Positions 45,608 to 57,286 are shown, numbered from the stretch's first letter. The stretch: DNA of 64,000 bases from Brassica napus (GCF_020379485.1 NC_063439.1:16947598-17011597); one strand, 5' to 3'. A program made the numbers and translations. The notes: generated from the letters alone by a model not told the origin.

Positions 45608-45788
45608 GGAGACACATAGTCGCTATCTTCAGTATCGTTGACTTCCATGTCGTTGATATCTTTCTCATACTTTGCTTCATTCTGGGTCATTTGATCCATG
45701 ATCTCTTTATGCTCTTACAAGCCCTTTCAGATCAACTTTTCGAGACACTTCTTTGTGCCGGAAACTTGGCTGAGAAGAAGTAACTTTT
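45608..45788 (-). pseudogene. unidentified minus-strand coding remnant, part 2
   Basis: The upstream part (in minus orientation) of the frame at 40490-40780, separated by the copia insertion. It encodes MDQMTQNEAKYEKDINDMEV and DSDYVSPL without a stop. Family unknown. Confidence 0.3.
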
Positions 45789-46600
45789 TGATATACCATG
45801 GATTTTACACACTATTAATCATGGTATGTAGGTGTTTTAAGAACTATTTATTATGTTTTGAAGTCTTTTTAGCACATTTACAGGTTCATGAGGGTTTTGG
45901 AGAAAAGTGATGATTTGAGTGCATTTTAGAGATAAAATGAGAGGAAGCTCGTAGCTAACCATCGAACCTGTCTCAAGGTCCACGATTAGAGTCAAACATC
46001 GATCGACGAACATCTTGTGCTGTCGATCGACAGCGAAGCGCGCAAAACCCAGCTAGGTTTTCAGCCGACTTAAATTCCAAGTCACAACACATTTAGAGGA
46101 ATACCCCTGGCTGACTTTTAACCTAATATTTATGTGCTCTGTCATTGTTCTAGACAATACACGCTTTCATACTTTCTACTTTTTATAGCAAACAATACTT
46201 AGGGTTTTTTAGTAGTTTGGAGAGAAGATCCAAGACTCCTTCAGAGATTTGTATTGGAACTCCAATATTTCTAACTCTATCTATTTATGCATTTTATTCA
46301 GTTTATGCTTATGATTACTTTACTATGTCTGAGTAATTCACCTGTTAGATTTAGGGTTTAAATTGGTTACGAGAGATTAGCCCAAAATATAGAATTGCTA
46401 AGATGATAAATATCCTTCAAAGAGTTGTTATTAATGCATGTGTTCTAGAGTAGATGATATTACGTGTATTTACACATAATAGCCTTGGCTACGAGAGCTA
46501 TTGGCGAGATTCTTAGTTCTAGCACTTAAGACTACAAAAAACGTAATTGAGTCGCAGCTCGAATAACAAAAACATAAAGTTGCCTAAATTGCTCTAAGTA
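45789..46600 (+). mobile_element. Athila-type LTR fragment, plus orientation
   Basis: Starts TGATATACCATGGATTTTAC, close to the start of the LTR at 3246 on the minus strand. It contains TCGATCGA words (46000-46026) and the CCTGTTAGATTTAGGGTT/GAGAGATTAG region typical of these LTRs. No CA end or target duplication was identified; the 3' boundary is approximate. Confidence 0.55.
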
Positions 46601-46799
46601 TTGCTCTGGGTAATAATTCTTGTGTCTTCTTGCCCCTTCAACTTCGATCCTCTTATATACTCCTTCTAAGGCGGTTTGCCTTTTCCCTTTCTGCCCTCGG
46701 TCGAGTTTATCGCTTCACGGAAATATTTCATTTTTCTTTGATCTCTGTGTTTATCTTCGGAAACTTGACATTTATCCTTTGAACTTGACATTTATCTTC

Positions 46800-47513
46800 T
46801 TCTGGGTAACAAATGATAAACCGACGTAACGACTGGGCTTGATTTCATAAAATCGTAAGTGGGCTCTTTGCCGCGTTCTGGGCCCTTTCGGGTTGTTTTC
46901 CGACTTAGGCATTTTTACGATTTTATAAAAAGAGCACTTTCGAAACGACGACGATTCCGAAGAACATTCAAATTCCTCGTATAGCGGCAATCCTAGGTGT
47001 TCAGCTAACCTTTGCTGTTTTATACGATCAGTCCGAATGTTATTCGAGAAAACGAGTTCTTGTAGTTTTTAAATCGTAAAGCTCTAACGATACCTCCGAT
47101 TGAGACGTAACAAGAGCGAATTTGATACAATCTTGGGAGAGGAGTTACAAGGACGAGGTGAAGATGGATTCCGGTCGATCCAGCTCGGCCGTTCGCCGAA
47201 CTGGACTGGTCCAGCTCGGCGAACGTCCGAGCTGAATCTCGTGGTTGATCCAGCTCAGCCGTTCGCCGGAATCTTGAGGTTCTTGCGAGTGGTTTAGACA
47301 TGTCGAGTAAGTTAGACGGAATCCAATGTCTAAAAATCCGAAGATGAATAGTGAATCTTTTTGCCTATAAGTATGTGGAGTAAGTTTTCAAATTCTTTAC
47401 TTGCTCATTTCCACAAATTTTCTTTCAAAGAAGATCCTTTGCTCTCTTCTCTCCCTTTGGTAAAGAATTTTTTTTTTTATCTTTTCCTCTTTTCTTTTTG
47501 AGAAAGAAAGATC
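46800..47513 (+). mobile_element. second copy of the hairpin-bearing LTR family with promoter
   Basis: 46850-47110 matches 30450-30730. Hairpins lie at 47180-47204 (CCAGCTCGGC against GCCGAACTGG) and 47212-47234 (CAGCTCGG/CCGAGCTG, perfect). A TATA-like GCCTATAAGTATG near 47363 and a pyrimidine-rich leader lead to the ORF at 47514. Confidence 0.5.
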
Positions 47514-47789
47514 ATGTCTTCAAAGAGAAAATCCTCCACCAAGTCTCATCACGACCGTTCCGTTCCCGATGGTTCCTGCTCGCAGCATGTCGATGTTGTG
47601 CCCAAGGTGGAGTTCTCGGCGGACTCGATCGATCCTGAGGAGAACGATGCGTACTGGGCGGCTAGGGGTGAATTGAACCCTCCCGTTCCTGAGCTGTGGG
47701 TTCCTTCTCCTTTTAAAGCCAACCATGTGGTCGGCTGTCCGAGCAGGAGTTGTTCGAATGAGCTTGCGGCCATTAGACGTTTCTGCTGA
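47514..47789 (+). CDS. truncated retrotransposon ORF, N-terminal 91 residues
   Basis: Starts MSSKRKSSTKSHHDRS after a plausible promoter and leader, and ends at a premature TGA. The basic Ser/Lys-rich start followed by ENDAYWAARGELNPPVPELW resembles the beginning of the extra ORF of Tat-like plant elements, from memory of such proteins. The rest of the element is missing. It is probably not a host gene. Confidence 0.4.
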   Translation: MSSKRKSSTKSHHDRSVPDGSCSQHVDVVPKVEFSADSIDPEENDAYWAARGELNPPVPELWVPSPFKANHVVGCPSRSCSNELAAIRRFC

Positions 47790-49792
47790 GTTCATGAGTC
47801 AGTCGAGTTTCGCCTCTCAGAAGATGGGAAAGTTGCACGTGCTCCGCATGAAGAGGATGTAGACACTTTCTCAACTATACTTTTACTAAATAGTTCATGT
47901 AAGATATTTTGTAAACTTCTGGTTTACTATATATTTATCTCCATTACAGTAATCTTTGTGTAGTACAATCTATAAGAGGATGTAGACACTTTCTCAACTA
48001 TACTTTTACTGCCTTGAGAAATATTTTTTTATTTGAAATGAATTTAACATTTCTTTCGCTTAGTGTCTCAAAATCTCACAGGTTTACTTTGAGAATGATT
48101 CATCAATATTAATTTTAGTACAAACATAATCTTCTGGATGTTTCACTTATCATAAAATGTGAGATTCATTAACTCTTCCCTTCGAGATGATAATACTATA
48201 GGTTTATCAATCTCGAATGAGTCTCATGTTTGAATCAACAACATACCATTCATGGGTTATGTATTCTTTCTTAGATCCTTCTAACTTTTGAGACTTCTAA
48301 GAATACAATACATGAAGAACTTGAAATTGCATTCTTAGGAACTTTAAATTGCATTCTTATGTGCAATAATACTATGTACTCTTCTGGAGCATTCATATAT
48401 CCTCTTTTTGAACACTTTATAAGCTTTATATTAGCTTGTATTGTACTCACAATAATTTTCGTTCATCTTTAGATGAATGAATCATTCTCTTCTTTATTAC
48501 CATGTCTATTTTCTCAACTTCAAGTGAGAGTATGAATTCTATAAGAAACTCTTTAGATCTTGACCTCCTTTATTTCCACATTCACGTCTACAACCATTTT
48601 TATGTTCATTTTCTTGACCAATTGTATTTTGTGGTATAAATGTCTTATTCTCTTCAGGAGAATGGATCATAAACAACTAGACGTGATTTATTATCTTACG
48701 TCAATAGTTCATTATTTTCTGAGTTTCAAAGAGACAAGATACAAGTATAAACTTCTTTAATCTCTTTTTTTAATCATGTGTCTGTTGGACAATATTACTT
48801 GTGTGAAAAATATATATTCCAATATATATGCATCATAAGAAAAAAAAAATCTTCGAGAAATTTTGTTTTTAAACTTAACATCCAACATAGTTGGCTTTAT
48901 TTACAGACTTCAGGTCTTTGCAATCTTTAGATAGTAAAATACATAATGAACTTTAGGTAATCACTTCAGGTGATAATAACTTTCTTTATATTATTTACAG
49001 ACTTCAGGTTTTGTAATCTTTAGATGTATAATATATAGTGAGCTTTGGGTAATCACTTCATGTGATAATACCTTTCTTTATATTATTCTTCAAGACTTAT
49101 GGATCTTTTATGGTTAAGCCTTGAATTTAAAAACCCCCATATACAAAATGGTAATGAAATATGATCCATACCAACTTTTATGCAAATTACTTTATGTAAT
49201 CATACTTTACTCAACCTTTGTATATAAAGCATGGAAAATAAGAAAATACTTATCTTATAAAGAGAAGTGCCTAAGCGATATGGGTTCCAACTTTTCATGT
49301 TTCTCGACATCTCACATGGTATCTTCGCTTTTACAAAGAATAAATAATCCTGATAAACTTAAAATTTGCTCATATAAATATGGCTATTGTGTTAGTAACA
49401 ATCAATTTGATTTCAAATTGAGTCTATACCAAGACTACTAGTGATTCATTATTTTACTAGCAAATATCTAAATCTATATATAATATCAAAGAAATATAGA
49501 TAAATAGATATTTAACATTGAATCGATAACTACTCAATCATTTTATTTTAACCAGTTTAGAAAAAGAAAACCAATTCAACCACGTACTACTCTTAGCAAC
49601 CAGAATACATATACTAAAACATATGGCTTTTATGAGCATAAAAGGTTCGATTTCTCATCAAACAAAGAGGTGGGTTTAGCACACTAACGAGATATAGTCT
49701 CAACAAAAGCAAGACGAAACGCTTAGGGGTTTAGCACACTCACGACTAGGGTTTTTAAGATTTTGCTATGTGGCTAAGGTTTTAAATAACAA
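47790..49792. other. AT-rich region with direct repeats, no gene recognised
   Basis: A 35-bp sequence starting AAGAGGATGTAGACACTTTC occurs at 47853 and 47976. A ~100-bp unit starting TTATTTACAGACTTCAGG occurs at 48898 and 48999. The ORFs at 48560 and 49121 show no motif. The repeats suggest an old LTR or DNA element, unidentified. Confidence 0.5.
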
Positions 49793-49828
49793 CTAGATTT
49801 TTTAACCGCGCTACGCGCGGATAAGATA

Positions 49829-51081
49829 TTATATGTATATTTTAATTCTAAAAAAATAATGCATAATATTGTATTATATTATTTAAAGAATATAAAATAA
49901 GACTACATAACATAAATATATATTTAAATTTTTTTTTGTGGAAATCATTATGTTGTTTGATTGTTGTACTTGATTCAAATATTTACATAGTTATTTGTGA
50001 TGGATGAATAACTATATTTTTATTATCAGTAAATAATATATATTATATAATATAAGAAAAATAAAATTATTTACTTTTAAAACAAACTTGTCTCATGTTG
50101 GGGACTCGATTATAGACATATCATAGTCGAATAAGACACTTTTACAGTTATCAATCTTCTTAACAGTCAAGAAACAAATTTGAATATTAAAACATTATCT
50201 CATACAATCTCTTTGTGAAATAACTGCTCTGAAGAAATTGAATTTAGGCATAAAAAAAGGCTGAAAATGAACGTGGAGATGTGTTATCTAAGTCACCTTT
50301 ACAAAATACTATTCATAGTTCATATATCATTTATGTCCATCCTATTTTTTTTGTCCATCCTTTCTTAAACATCTTGAAATAACTGATGCTAATTAATAAT
50401 AAACTTTTGGCTGGAAAAAAAATCAAATTTGTCTAATTATCGCTTAATTTGTCTAACTGATATATATATATATATATATATATGTATTTCTCAATTCTAA
50501 AAAATAATGTATAATATTGTATTACATTATTTAAAGAATATACAATAAGACTACCTAACATAAATATATTTTTTAAATTTTTTTTGTGGAAATCATTATG
50601 TTGTTTGATTGTTTTACTTGATTCACATATTTGCATAGATATTTGTGATAGATGAATAACTATATTTTTATTATCAGTAAATAATATATATTTATTATAT
50701 AATATAAGAAAAATGAAATTATTTATTTTTAAAGAAAGTTGTCTCATGTTGGGGATTCAGTTATAGACATATAATATTCGAATGAGACATTTTTACAGTT
50801 ATCAATCTTCTTAAAAGTCAAGAAACAAATCTGAATATCAAAACAATATCTCATACGATCTATTTGTGGAATAACTGCTATGAAGAAATTGAATTTAGGC
50901 ATCAAAAAGGACTGAAAATGATGTGCAGATGTATTATCTAAGTCAGCTTTACAAAGTACTACTATTCATAGTTCATATATCATTTAAATCCATCTTTTCT
51001 TAAACATCTTGAAATAACTGATGCTAATTAATAATAAACTTTTGGGTGAAAAAAAATCAAATTTGTCTAATTATCGCTTAA
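49829..51081. repeat. tandem duplication of ~600 bp inside the Helitron
   Basis: 49829-50444 and 50486-51081 are close copies, each ending AATTTGTCTAATTATCGCTTA minus its last base. They are joined by a (TA)n run at 50459-50483. Confidence 0.85.
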
Positions 51082-52043
51082 ATATTTTATTAATATTGTC
51101 TAAGAAGCTTTCAATTGATATCATAGTTTAATTTTTATTAGTTTTTTTTGTTAATTTTAGAGTTTTTTGTATTTAAGATTTTTTCCATATTAAGCTTATA
51201 TTTCTTTCGCATTATATATATGTCATAAAAATTACCATCAAATCAAATTTACTTATTTATTATTTTGTTTTTAATGAAAATACACTTTTTAAATAATTTA
51301 ATTTAAAATAAAATTATATATTAATTTGTTGTATTCTAACAATTTGATTGATTTAATTAATTTGCTTTGGTGGATAACTTAAAAAGTTTTCATATGAATT
51401 GGGGAAAGTAAGCTTATGTTGTTATATTATATTTATTTGTGTATATGGAATCTATATATAATGCTAGTGTAATAAAGGAAGAACAATATTTTTTTGTAAC
51501 TTCAAAAAGATACATTATTACAGTTTGAAATTATTCAAAATTGAATAAAATGGTAATTAAATAAATCTAATGGTTTTTTAACTTGTTTAGTTGGATTCTC
51601 ATGAAAAGAAATCGATAGGTTAAACAAATGTTTCAAAATTTGTTGTGTTATTCTTTTGTCTATAAATTACAAAATTTATTGAATTGATATATTTAATTAT
51701 TGCACCCTAAAATAATATTTTATTAAGACATTAGAGAACTATGTTTTGAGTTGTTTTGTCAAAATTGTACAAAAATCTATGCTTTTTCATATTTGTCACG
51801 AAAATTTATATGTTAAACTTACTTTAACAAAATTCTTAGCTTTGTCAAGAAAACAAAAATCTATGTTTTTTCATATTTGTCAATGTTCTAACACTTTCAA
51901 AGAATATATTAGCTTAGTCACTTATTTTTTTTTTTTTACAAAACAAAGTATCGGAGTCTTGAAAGTTGAATTCATATTATTGTAAATGTACATAAGAGTT
52001 TGTGATTACATATTTAGTGATTCTTGTATATGTGTTCAAGAAA

Positions 52044-52115
52044 GTTTCAATGGTTTAGTGGTATATGCCCTATATTTATATCATACTAACCCGGGTTCGA
52101 TCCTTTCCTTTGCAT
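52044..52115 (+). pseudogene. tRNA-Gly-like sequence (SINE-like or tRNA relic) in the Helitron
   Basis: TGGTTTAGTGGTATATGCCC (A-box match TGGTTTAGTGG, 52051-52061) is followed 33 bp later by CCCGGGTTCGATCC (B-box match at 52094). These two blocks resemble tRNA-Gly, but the anticodon arm and acceptor stem do not fold. Not a functional tRNA gene. Confidence 0.55.
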
Positions 52116-52359
52116 TGTTTTTTTTATTTTTTACGAAAAAATAAATGAGATGACGTGGCAACTTCGGACTCTCTGATTGGACGATTTTTTGTGCCTATGT
52201 GGACACTCTAAAAGGAGCTTATATGCCCCTTTTAGTATAGTATAGATACTAAGAAAAGCTATTCGATGCAACCATAAACATGTCAGAACAGTGTTAATAA
52301 CAATATGCAGCCGTATGGTTTTTTTTTTATTCGAACGGCTGTTCTGTTACTCAAGCTTG

Positions 52360-53057
52360 AGGTGGTCTGGGCACTTTATCCGATATCCGAAGTGGCACCT
52401 GAACCCGATCCAAAAAACCCAAACCGAAATCCGAACCGAAGTAGCAAAATACCCGAACGAGTATTGAATAAAGAGAGATTGGATACCCGAACCCGAACGG
52501 ATAATATCCGAACCCGAATGGATATCCAAAAATAACCGAACATATATATAATTAACCTTCTATTTCTAGTTTACATCTCTCATTTTATATAAAATATTTA
52601 TATTGATACTATACATACTTTAAGTTCATATGATATACATACAATTACAGAAAAAAATGATTTGCTACTCACTTAAAATGCATGTCAAGTTTTTTATTTC
52701 AAAAATTAACAAAAAGTTACATCCAAATTTTTTTAAAAAATAACTAAACTAATGTCTTTTTAGTTTTAAAATGTTATTTCCAAATCTATTAACCATTCAA
52801 TCTATTAAAAATAAAAAATTAGTTAACTGAAAGTTATATTTTTAAATACAAGAAACTTGAAAAATGAAAATTTTTATTTTTATTTCAAAATCTAAATATC
52901 CGAACCCGATCCGAAATAACCGAATCCGAACTAAAAATACCCGAACCCGACCCGAAGTACAGAAATACCCGAACGGGTTCTACACCTCTATACCGAAATA
53001 CCCAAAAATCCGAAATACCCGATCCAAACCCGAATGGGTACCCTAACGCCCACCCCT
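52360..53057. mobile_element. degenerate copy of the CCGAACCCG-rich DNA element
   Basis: Aligns along its length with 58936-59630. The right end GCCCACCCCT is intact and the left end is decayed (GGTGGTCTGGGCAC). It is inserted at the 3' end of the LINE. ORFs of CCGAACCCG repeats are not genes. Confidence 0.7.
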
Positions 53058-54430
53058 ACAAGTCCCTATGGAAGGATCTCGCTATCTTAGCTAAAGAATC
53101 AGATGATACATTTTCTGAACGAGGAACAAAAACAATCGAGAACTCTGTGTATCTGGTTTTCAGCTTCATAAACTCCTCCAGCTTAGTAGAGAAATTTGGC
53201 CATGCTCCGGGGTCTTTGATCATCGAGATTAGGTCCTTACAGTCGGTTCCAAAGGATTGACATGTTGATACCTCAAGCATACACTCCATTGCCTAGGATA
53301 AAGCCTCCAGTTCTGAATGTAATGATGAGATTCGTCTACGTTGATTCCTTGCTCCCAATAGTTGTGTCACTCCTCTAGAATTTATCCATATCCATCCATA
53401 ACCAATATAGAAAGCGTCTTGTGTCCATGATCCATCTATCATTCATCTCTCTGAAATTGGAGGCCCTTCTAAATTTTGTACACACTCCTCTTCCTCCATT
53501 CTTTGATTTGCTCCAAACCAAACATTACATTCTGATTCAACGTGTCTGACAGTTTCCAAAGGGTCCCTGTCTATTCCCCTGAATAGTTTATCGTTTCTTG
53601 CTTTCCAAATATACCATATGATCCAAAGATATGGGTCTTTGTCCAGCTCTGGATCTTCAATATCATTCTTTCGTCAGAAAAGGTAGTCTATATTTGTGAA
53701 ATGACTTCCACTTGGAAATAATGCTGGTGGTGTTGGGGTTGTCGCGTGTGCTCAAGTCTGTATAGCTGGAGGACATTCAAAGATGGTATGATTTATAGTT
53801 TCATCCTCTGCACCACAACGAGGGCAATGGTTGTCGCATCTCATATGACGATGATTCAGATTACTTGTCACTGCTAACTGTCTAGATATCAATTGCCAAG
53901 TGAAGTGTGATTTTGGAAGGAACTTTTATTTTCCAAGCAAAAGCCTGGAGCTTCGTTATGCTGGGTTCCCGTTCCTCCAATTCCTCCTCCTTAAGAAAGT
54001 TAGTTGCCACCCAGTAACCTTACTTGACAGTGTACATCCCATTCTTCGTATAACTCCAGCAATATCCATCCCGTTGGTAATCTTGGCTTATGGCCAACGA
54101 TTGAATCAATGGGATGTCATAGTGGTGGACATAGTTTTCTATCATCTCAGTATTCCATCTCTTCGGGTTTCCAATCATCAGATCACGTACAGGTATCATT
54201 GAATGAAGCACCGGTGCAATCGGCCTAGCTGGTCTTGCTGGTATTGTTGGGATCTAAAGATCTTCCCAAGTCATAATCTCATTGACAAAGTGTACCTTTT
54301 GTTTAATTCCCATTGTTATAAGTGGTTTTGCAGCCATTATACTCTTCCACCCATAAAAGGGGTTGTTCACCTCGTTTAGCTGCAATGGCGAGCTACATCA
54401 GAAATATCGTTTTCTCAGAACTCTTGCCAA
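53058..54430 (-). pseudogene. LINE ORF2 C-terminal remnant (zinc-binding and RNase H domains)
   Basis: Minus-strand reading, in order. 54211-54020 encodes a segment ending CWSYTKNGMYTVK, the stretch before the RT zinc-binding domain. Around 53900-53690 that domain appears (HMRCDNHCPRCGAEDETINH, then FECPPA). 53289-53056 encodes the end of an RNase H domain (SFGTDCKDLISMI, IVFVPRSENVSSDSLAKIAR). Stops and shifts separate the parts. The RT itself is missing, as expected of a 5' truncation. Confidence 0.75.
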
Positions 54431-54467
54431 TGGCAATGCAGCCGTATGGTTTCAAACGTAAGAAGTA

Positions 54468-55549
54468 CTAGATTTTGACCCGCACGCCCGTGCGGATGTA
54501 TTTTTTTTTTTAAATATGATGCTATTTGATTTTTATGTCACTATTTAGGGTTGGGTAAAAAACTCGAATTCGAAGAATTGAACCGATCTCAATCCAAATA
54601 AATAGTACTAAAACCGAACCGGAATTGATTAAATATCTTAATTATTCAAAATTTTGGTATTTGAAGAACCGAAATCTAATCCGATCCGAACCTAAATATT
54701 TTGGGTATCCTAAACAGATTTATATACTTATATATTAATTATTTTTAGATTTAATATATATAAAAACAGCCAGAATATATATATGATACTTTTAAGTTCG
54801 CTTAAGTGCTTGAAAATATATACAAATAATCAAACGTAAATATCTTAAATAGTTAAAATATACTCAAAACTCCAAAAAAAACTTGAATAATTATTTATCC
54901 TCTATCCAAATATTTAAACCAAACCTATTTAAATTGGTTATCCAAATCCGAACCAAATCCTCAAAGATCTGAACTGAACACGAAATCCCAAAAAGACCCG
55001 AAAACGAACCCGAACGCCCACCCCTAATCTATATTTTATATATATATATATCCTATATGTGTCATCATAGGTTACAAAATATGTGTTATCATACCATCAA
55101 ATAAGTTTTCTTGTAATTAAAAATATTTTATACAATCATATAAATAATCACATATATTATATTTTAAAATTTAATGTGAAATATAAAAACCATAATTTAA
55201 GTTGGTGTTTGAAATTGGGCTTTGTATTGTATTTTTCTTATATATATTGAAAACAGTTGTATAATAGTTATTGGAAAATATGTTAGTAAAAATCAAATTT
55301 TGAATATATGTATATTTTTGAATGAATTTTTGATATAAATTAATTTTAAATTATTATTTATTTGAATATATATATCAAGTAACATAGACCCAATATATTG
55401 TAATGGACTTCAAATTGTTTTAGTAGCATAAGCCCATTATTTTTTTTCCTAATTTACTGCTATCCATGTGTCCAAACAATACTATTTTTTTAACTACTAC
55501 CCATATTGCTAAACAATCTCAATGTGTACTTCAACTTTAATAATATAGA
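54468..55549 (-). mobile_element. non-autonomous Helitron, 1,082 bp, minus orientation
   Basis: The 3' end at left is CTAG (54468) with hairpin CCCGCACG-C-CCGTGCGG-like sequence at 54480-54496. The 5' end at right reads, on the minus strand, TCTATATTATTAAAGTTGAA. It sits between A54467 and T55550. No coding capacity. It carries an old relative of the CCGAACCCG element. Confidence 0.75.
54549..55026. mobile_element. old relative of the CCGAACCCG-rich element, inside a Helitron
   Basis: Begins AGGGTTGGGTAAAAAACTCG and ends CCCGAACGCCCACCCCT, with AACCGAACC-type words throughout. It is shorter and more decayed than the copies at 52360 and 58936. Confidence 0.5.
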
Positions 55550-56237
55550 TAATAATAATATGTGATGCAGCCATATATAAAATTAAACCATCAAACATAT
55601 GACTCGATGACATACCACTTGTTAAGCATTAAAAACATTGAACAATATGCTTTTTTAAATTATATTCATCCGTCAAAAAAGGGGAAAAATGAGTTAACCA
55701 ATTATGTCTTTACAGCCGTAAATTATAACCAATATATAAAGCAAACTAGATGCAAAACGTTGAGAAATAATCATGGTGTCAAGTAAAAACAAACGATATG
55801 AACATGCAGCTATATTCAATAAAATATTTAAGATAGCTATTGGTTATGACTATACGCAGCTATATAAAATAACAATAAAAATATGAATCCATATGTAAGA
55901 ACAATAGCGTATGATGACAAATTGCAGCCGTAATGAAGCAATTACTCAAACGTATTCAAACATAATTAGCGAGATTGAGTTTAGCTTATAACGTCGATAC
56001 GATCTCATCAGATACAATGATTTTCATTCTTTGAAATAAGGTCGAATCAATATGGTCGACTAAGAACTTATTAACTCAATCAATTAAGTATGCGTATGAA
56101 TTATGAATCCACTCTTACAAACCATGAATTGATAATAAGCATGATTTGAAGAAGAATTGAACATAAACTAAAAATATATCAAGAATAAAAGTTTATATCT
56201 ATTAACTCAAGATCGCTAGAGCTTCGTGTTGATATCA
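55550..56237. other. AT-rich DNA, probable copia leader at the right edge
   Basis: No gene. The words TGCAGCCGTA, CAGCCATA or CAGCTATA recur (55567, 55714, 55805, 55857, 55924) without clear unit length. The last ~20 bases resemble a reversed copia primer site (TGATATCAACACGAAGCTC on the minus strand). Confidence 0.4.
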
Positions 56238-56399
56238 TGTTGTAAATAAGAAGAGAAGAAAAAGAATTGATGTGTTTTATTCCATGAAAAATGAACTCAT
56301 TATATAGAGATATAATATGAAGGTTTAGCTTGGAAACCAAGTACAAGTAAATCTTGATGAACAAGAATTTCTATAATCGACATCACAATATTCATAACA
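56238..56399 (-). mobile_element. short copia LTR, minus orientation
   Basis: 162 bp with inverted termini (TGTTGTAAATAAG ... ATTCATAACA), adjacent to a primer-site-like sequence at the left. The interior of the element is missing. Contains a TATATAGAGATATAAT promoter-like segment. Confidence 0.5.
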
Positions 56400-56635
56400 A
56401 AAAAAATAGATTTAGAAAATAATAAGTTGGAAGACATTAATGGAATGAAAAAAATCATTGATCATCAGTATTTTGTTTTTGAGCATTTAATACAATGTTG
56501 GACCCGGAGTCATATGTTTTATTGGTTCATCATTCAATCCGGTTTTTAAAACTGTAGTGAAGAAAAGCAGTTAATTGTTTTTTCCTATTTAATTTTTTGA
56601 ATTGTTTTGATCCATCAAAACTATATTATCTTTTA
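56400..56635. repeat. dispersed repeat, copy 1, 3' flank of the secreted-protein gene
   Basis: Matches 62770-63150, for example GGAAGACATTAATGGAATGA and ATCATTGATCATCAGTATTT in the same order. The other copy has about 170 extra bases in the middle. Confidence 0.75.
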
Positions 56636-57286
56636 TCAAGAAACACAAGTTAAGCTATTGATGAGCTTCTCTGAATGATCCAACCATTTCATCACAACGT
56701 AATTTTTCACTTTCTTGTCGTCGCCTCCAAATATATTGCACAAAGCCTCAACATAGTAAGTTGGGAACTTCCCGTTCATTTTCAAGAAGAACATAATAAT
56801 GCGTGTCTCGTCTCTGCATAACTGGTCTTTCATAACATCGAAATGAGATGTGTGGGAAGGCGAAGGAGAGAGTGATAGAGCAATTTTTCTTCGTATGCAA
56901 TCTTCCACAGGGCTCTTAATCTTGGTTACCAGGGTGGTTCTTCTCATGCATGTTAAGCTATTGAAGAGCTTCTTGGAATGATTCAACCATGTCTTAGTAA
57001 CGTATACCTTCACTTTCTTTTCATCATCTCCAAATATATTGCACAACGCCTGGACGTAGTATGGTGGGAACTCTTTGTTAAGTCTCAAGTAGTACATGAT
57101 GGCTCGTGCCTCATCTCTGCACAATTCGTCTGACACCTCGAAATTAGATGTTTTTGAAGGAGGAGAGAGTGACCGGGCAATGTTACTTCTTATGCAAGCT
57201 TCCAGAGGGCTGTGCTTGGCTAAGGAGATAACAGAAATGGAAAGAACGACTAGGAAGAAGACAACGGAGCTCTTGGAGGTCTTCAT
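56636..57286 (-). CDS. secreted two-repeat cysteine-containing protein, 216 residues, family not recognised
   Basis: Single-exon ORF with a clear signal peptide (MKTSKSSVVFFLVVLSISVI, likely cleaved after SLA at 23). The mature part is two similar repeats. Repeat 1 (26-113) has cysteines at 31, 56, 82 and 113; repeat 2 (125-214) has them at 130, 157, 183 and 214, so spacings are nearly equal (24/25/30 and 26/25/30). Shared motifs are ELCRDE/QLCRDE, YYV-ALCNIFG and NSLTC. Two disulphides per repeat are likely. A TATA box lies 55 bp upstream. It has no membrane segment or catalytic motif that I know. An apoplastic signalling, reproductive or defence role is possible but speculative. Confidence 0.8.
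   Translation of the reverse strand: MKTSKSSVVFFLVVLSISVISLAKHSPLEACIRSNIARSLSPPSKTSNFEVSDELCRDEARAIMYYLRLNKEFPPYYVQALCNIFGDDEKKVKVYVTKTWLNHSKKLFNSLTCMRRTTLVTKIKSPVEDCIRRKIALSLSPSPSHTSHFDVMKDQLCRDETRIIMFFLKMNGKFPTYYVEALCNIFGGDDKKVKNYVVMKWLDHSEKLINSLTCVS

Larger units (their letters stand above)
49793..52246 (-). mobile_element. non-autonomous Helitron, 2,454 bp, minus orientation
   Basis: The 3' end is at the left: CTAG (49793-49796) next to a perfect hairpin CCGCGC-TAC-GCGCGG (about 49806-49820). The 5' end is at the right: on the minus strand it starts TCTATACTATACTAAAAGGG. It lies between A49792 and T52247. No Rep/helicase was seen. It contains a tandem duplication and a tRNA-like segment. 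Confidence 0.8.
52307..54452 (-). mobile_element. 5'-truncated L1-type LINE with poly(A) and 15-bp target duplication
   Basis: GCAGCCGTATGGTTT occurs at 52307-52321 and 54438-54452. The left copy runs into a T10 tract, the poly(A) of a minus-strand element. Between them the minus strand encodes decayed LINE ORF2 domains. This arrangement is the signature of target-primed insertion. The 3' part is interrupted by another element at 52360-53057. Confidence 0.75.

Noticed and set aside
52044..52115. A functional tRNA-Gly gene
   Set aside because: The acceptor stem and anticodon arm do not pair; only the A and B boxes remain.
52305..53046. ORFs of repeated PNPNR/RTRT type
   Set aside because: They translate the CCGAACCCG word array of a transposon and change freely between copies.
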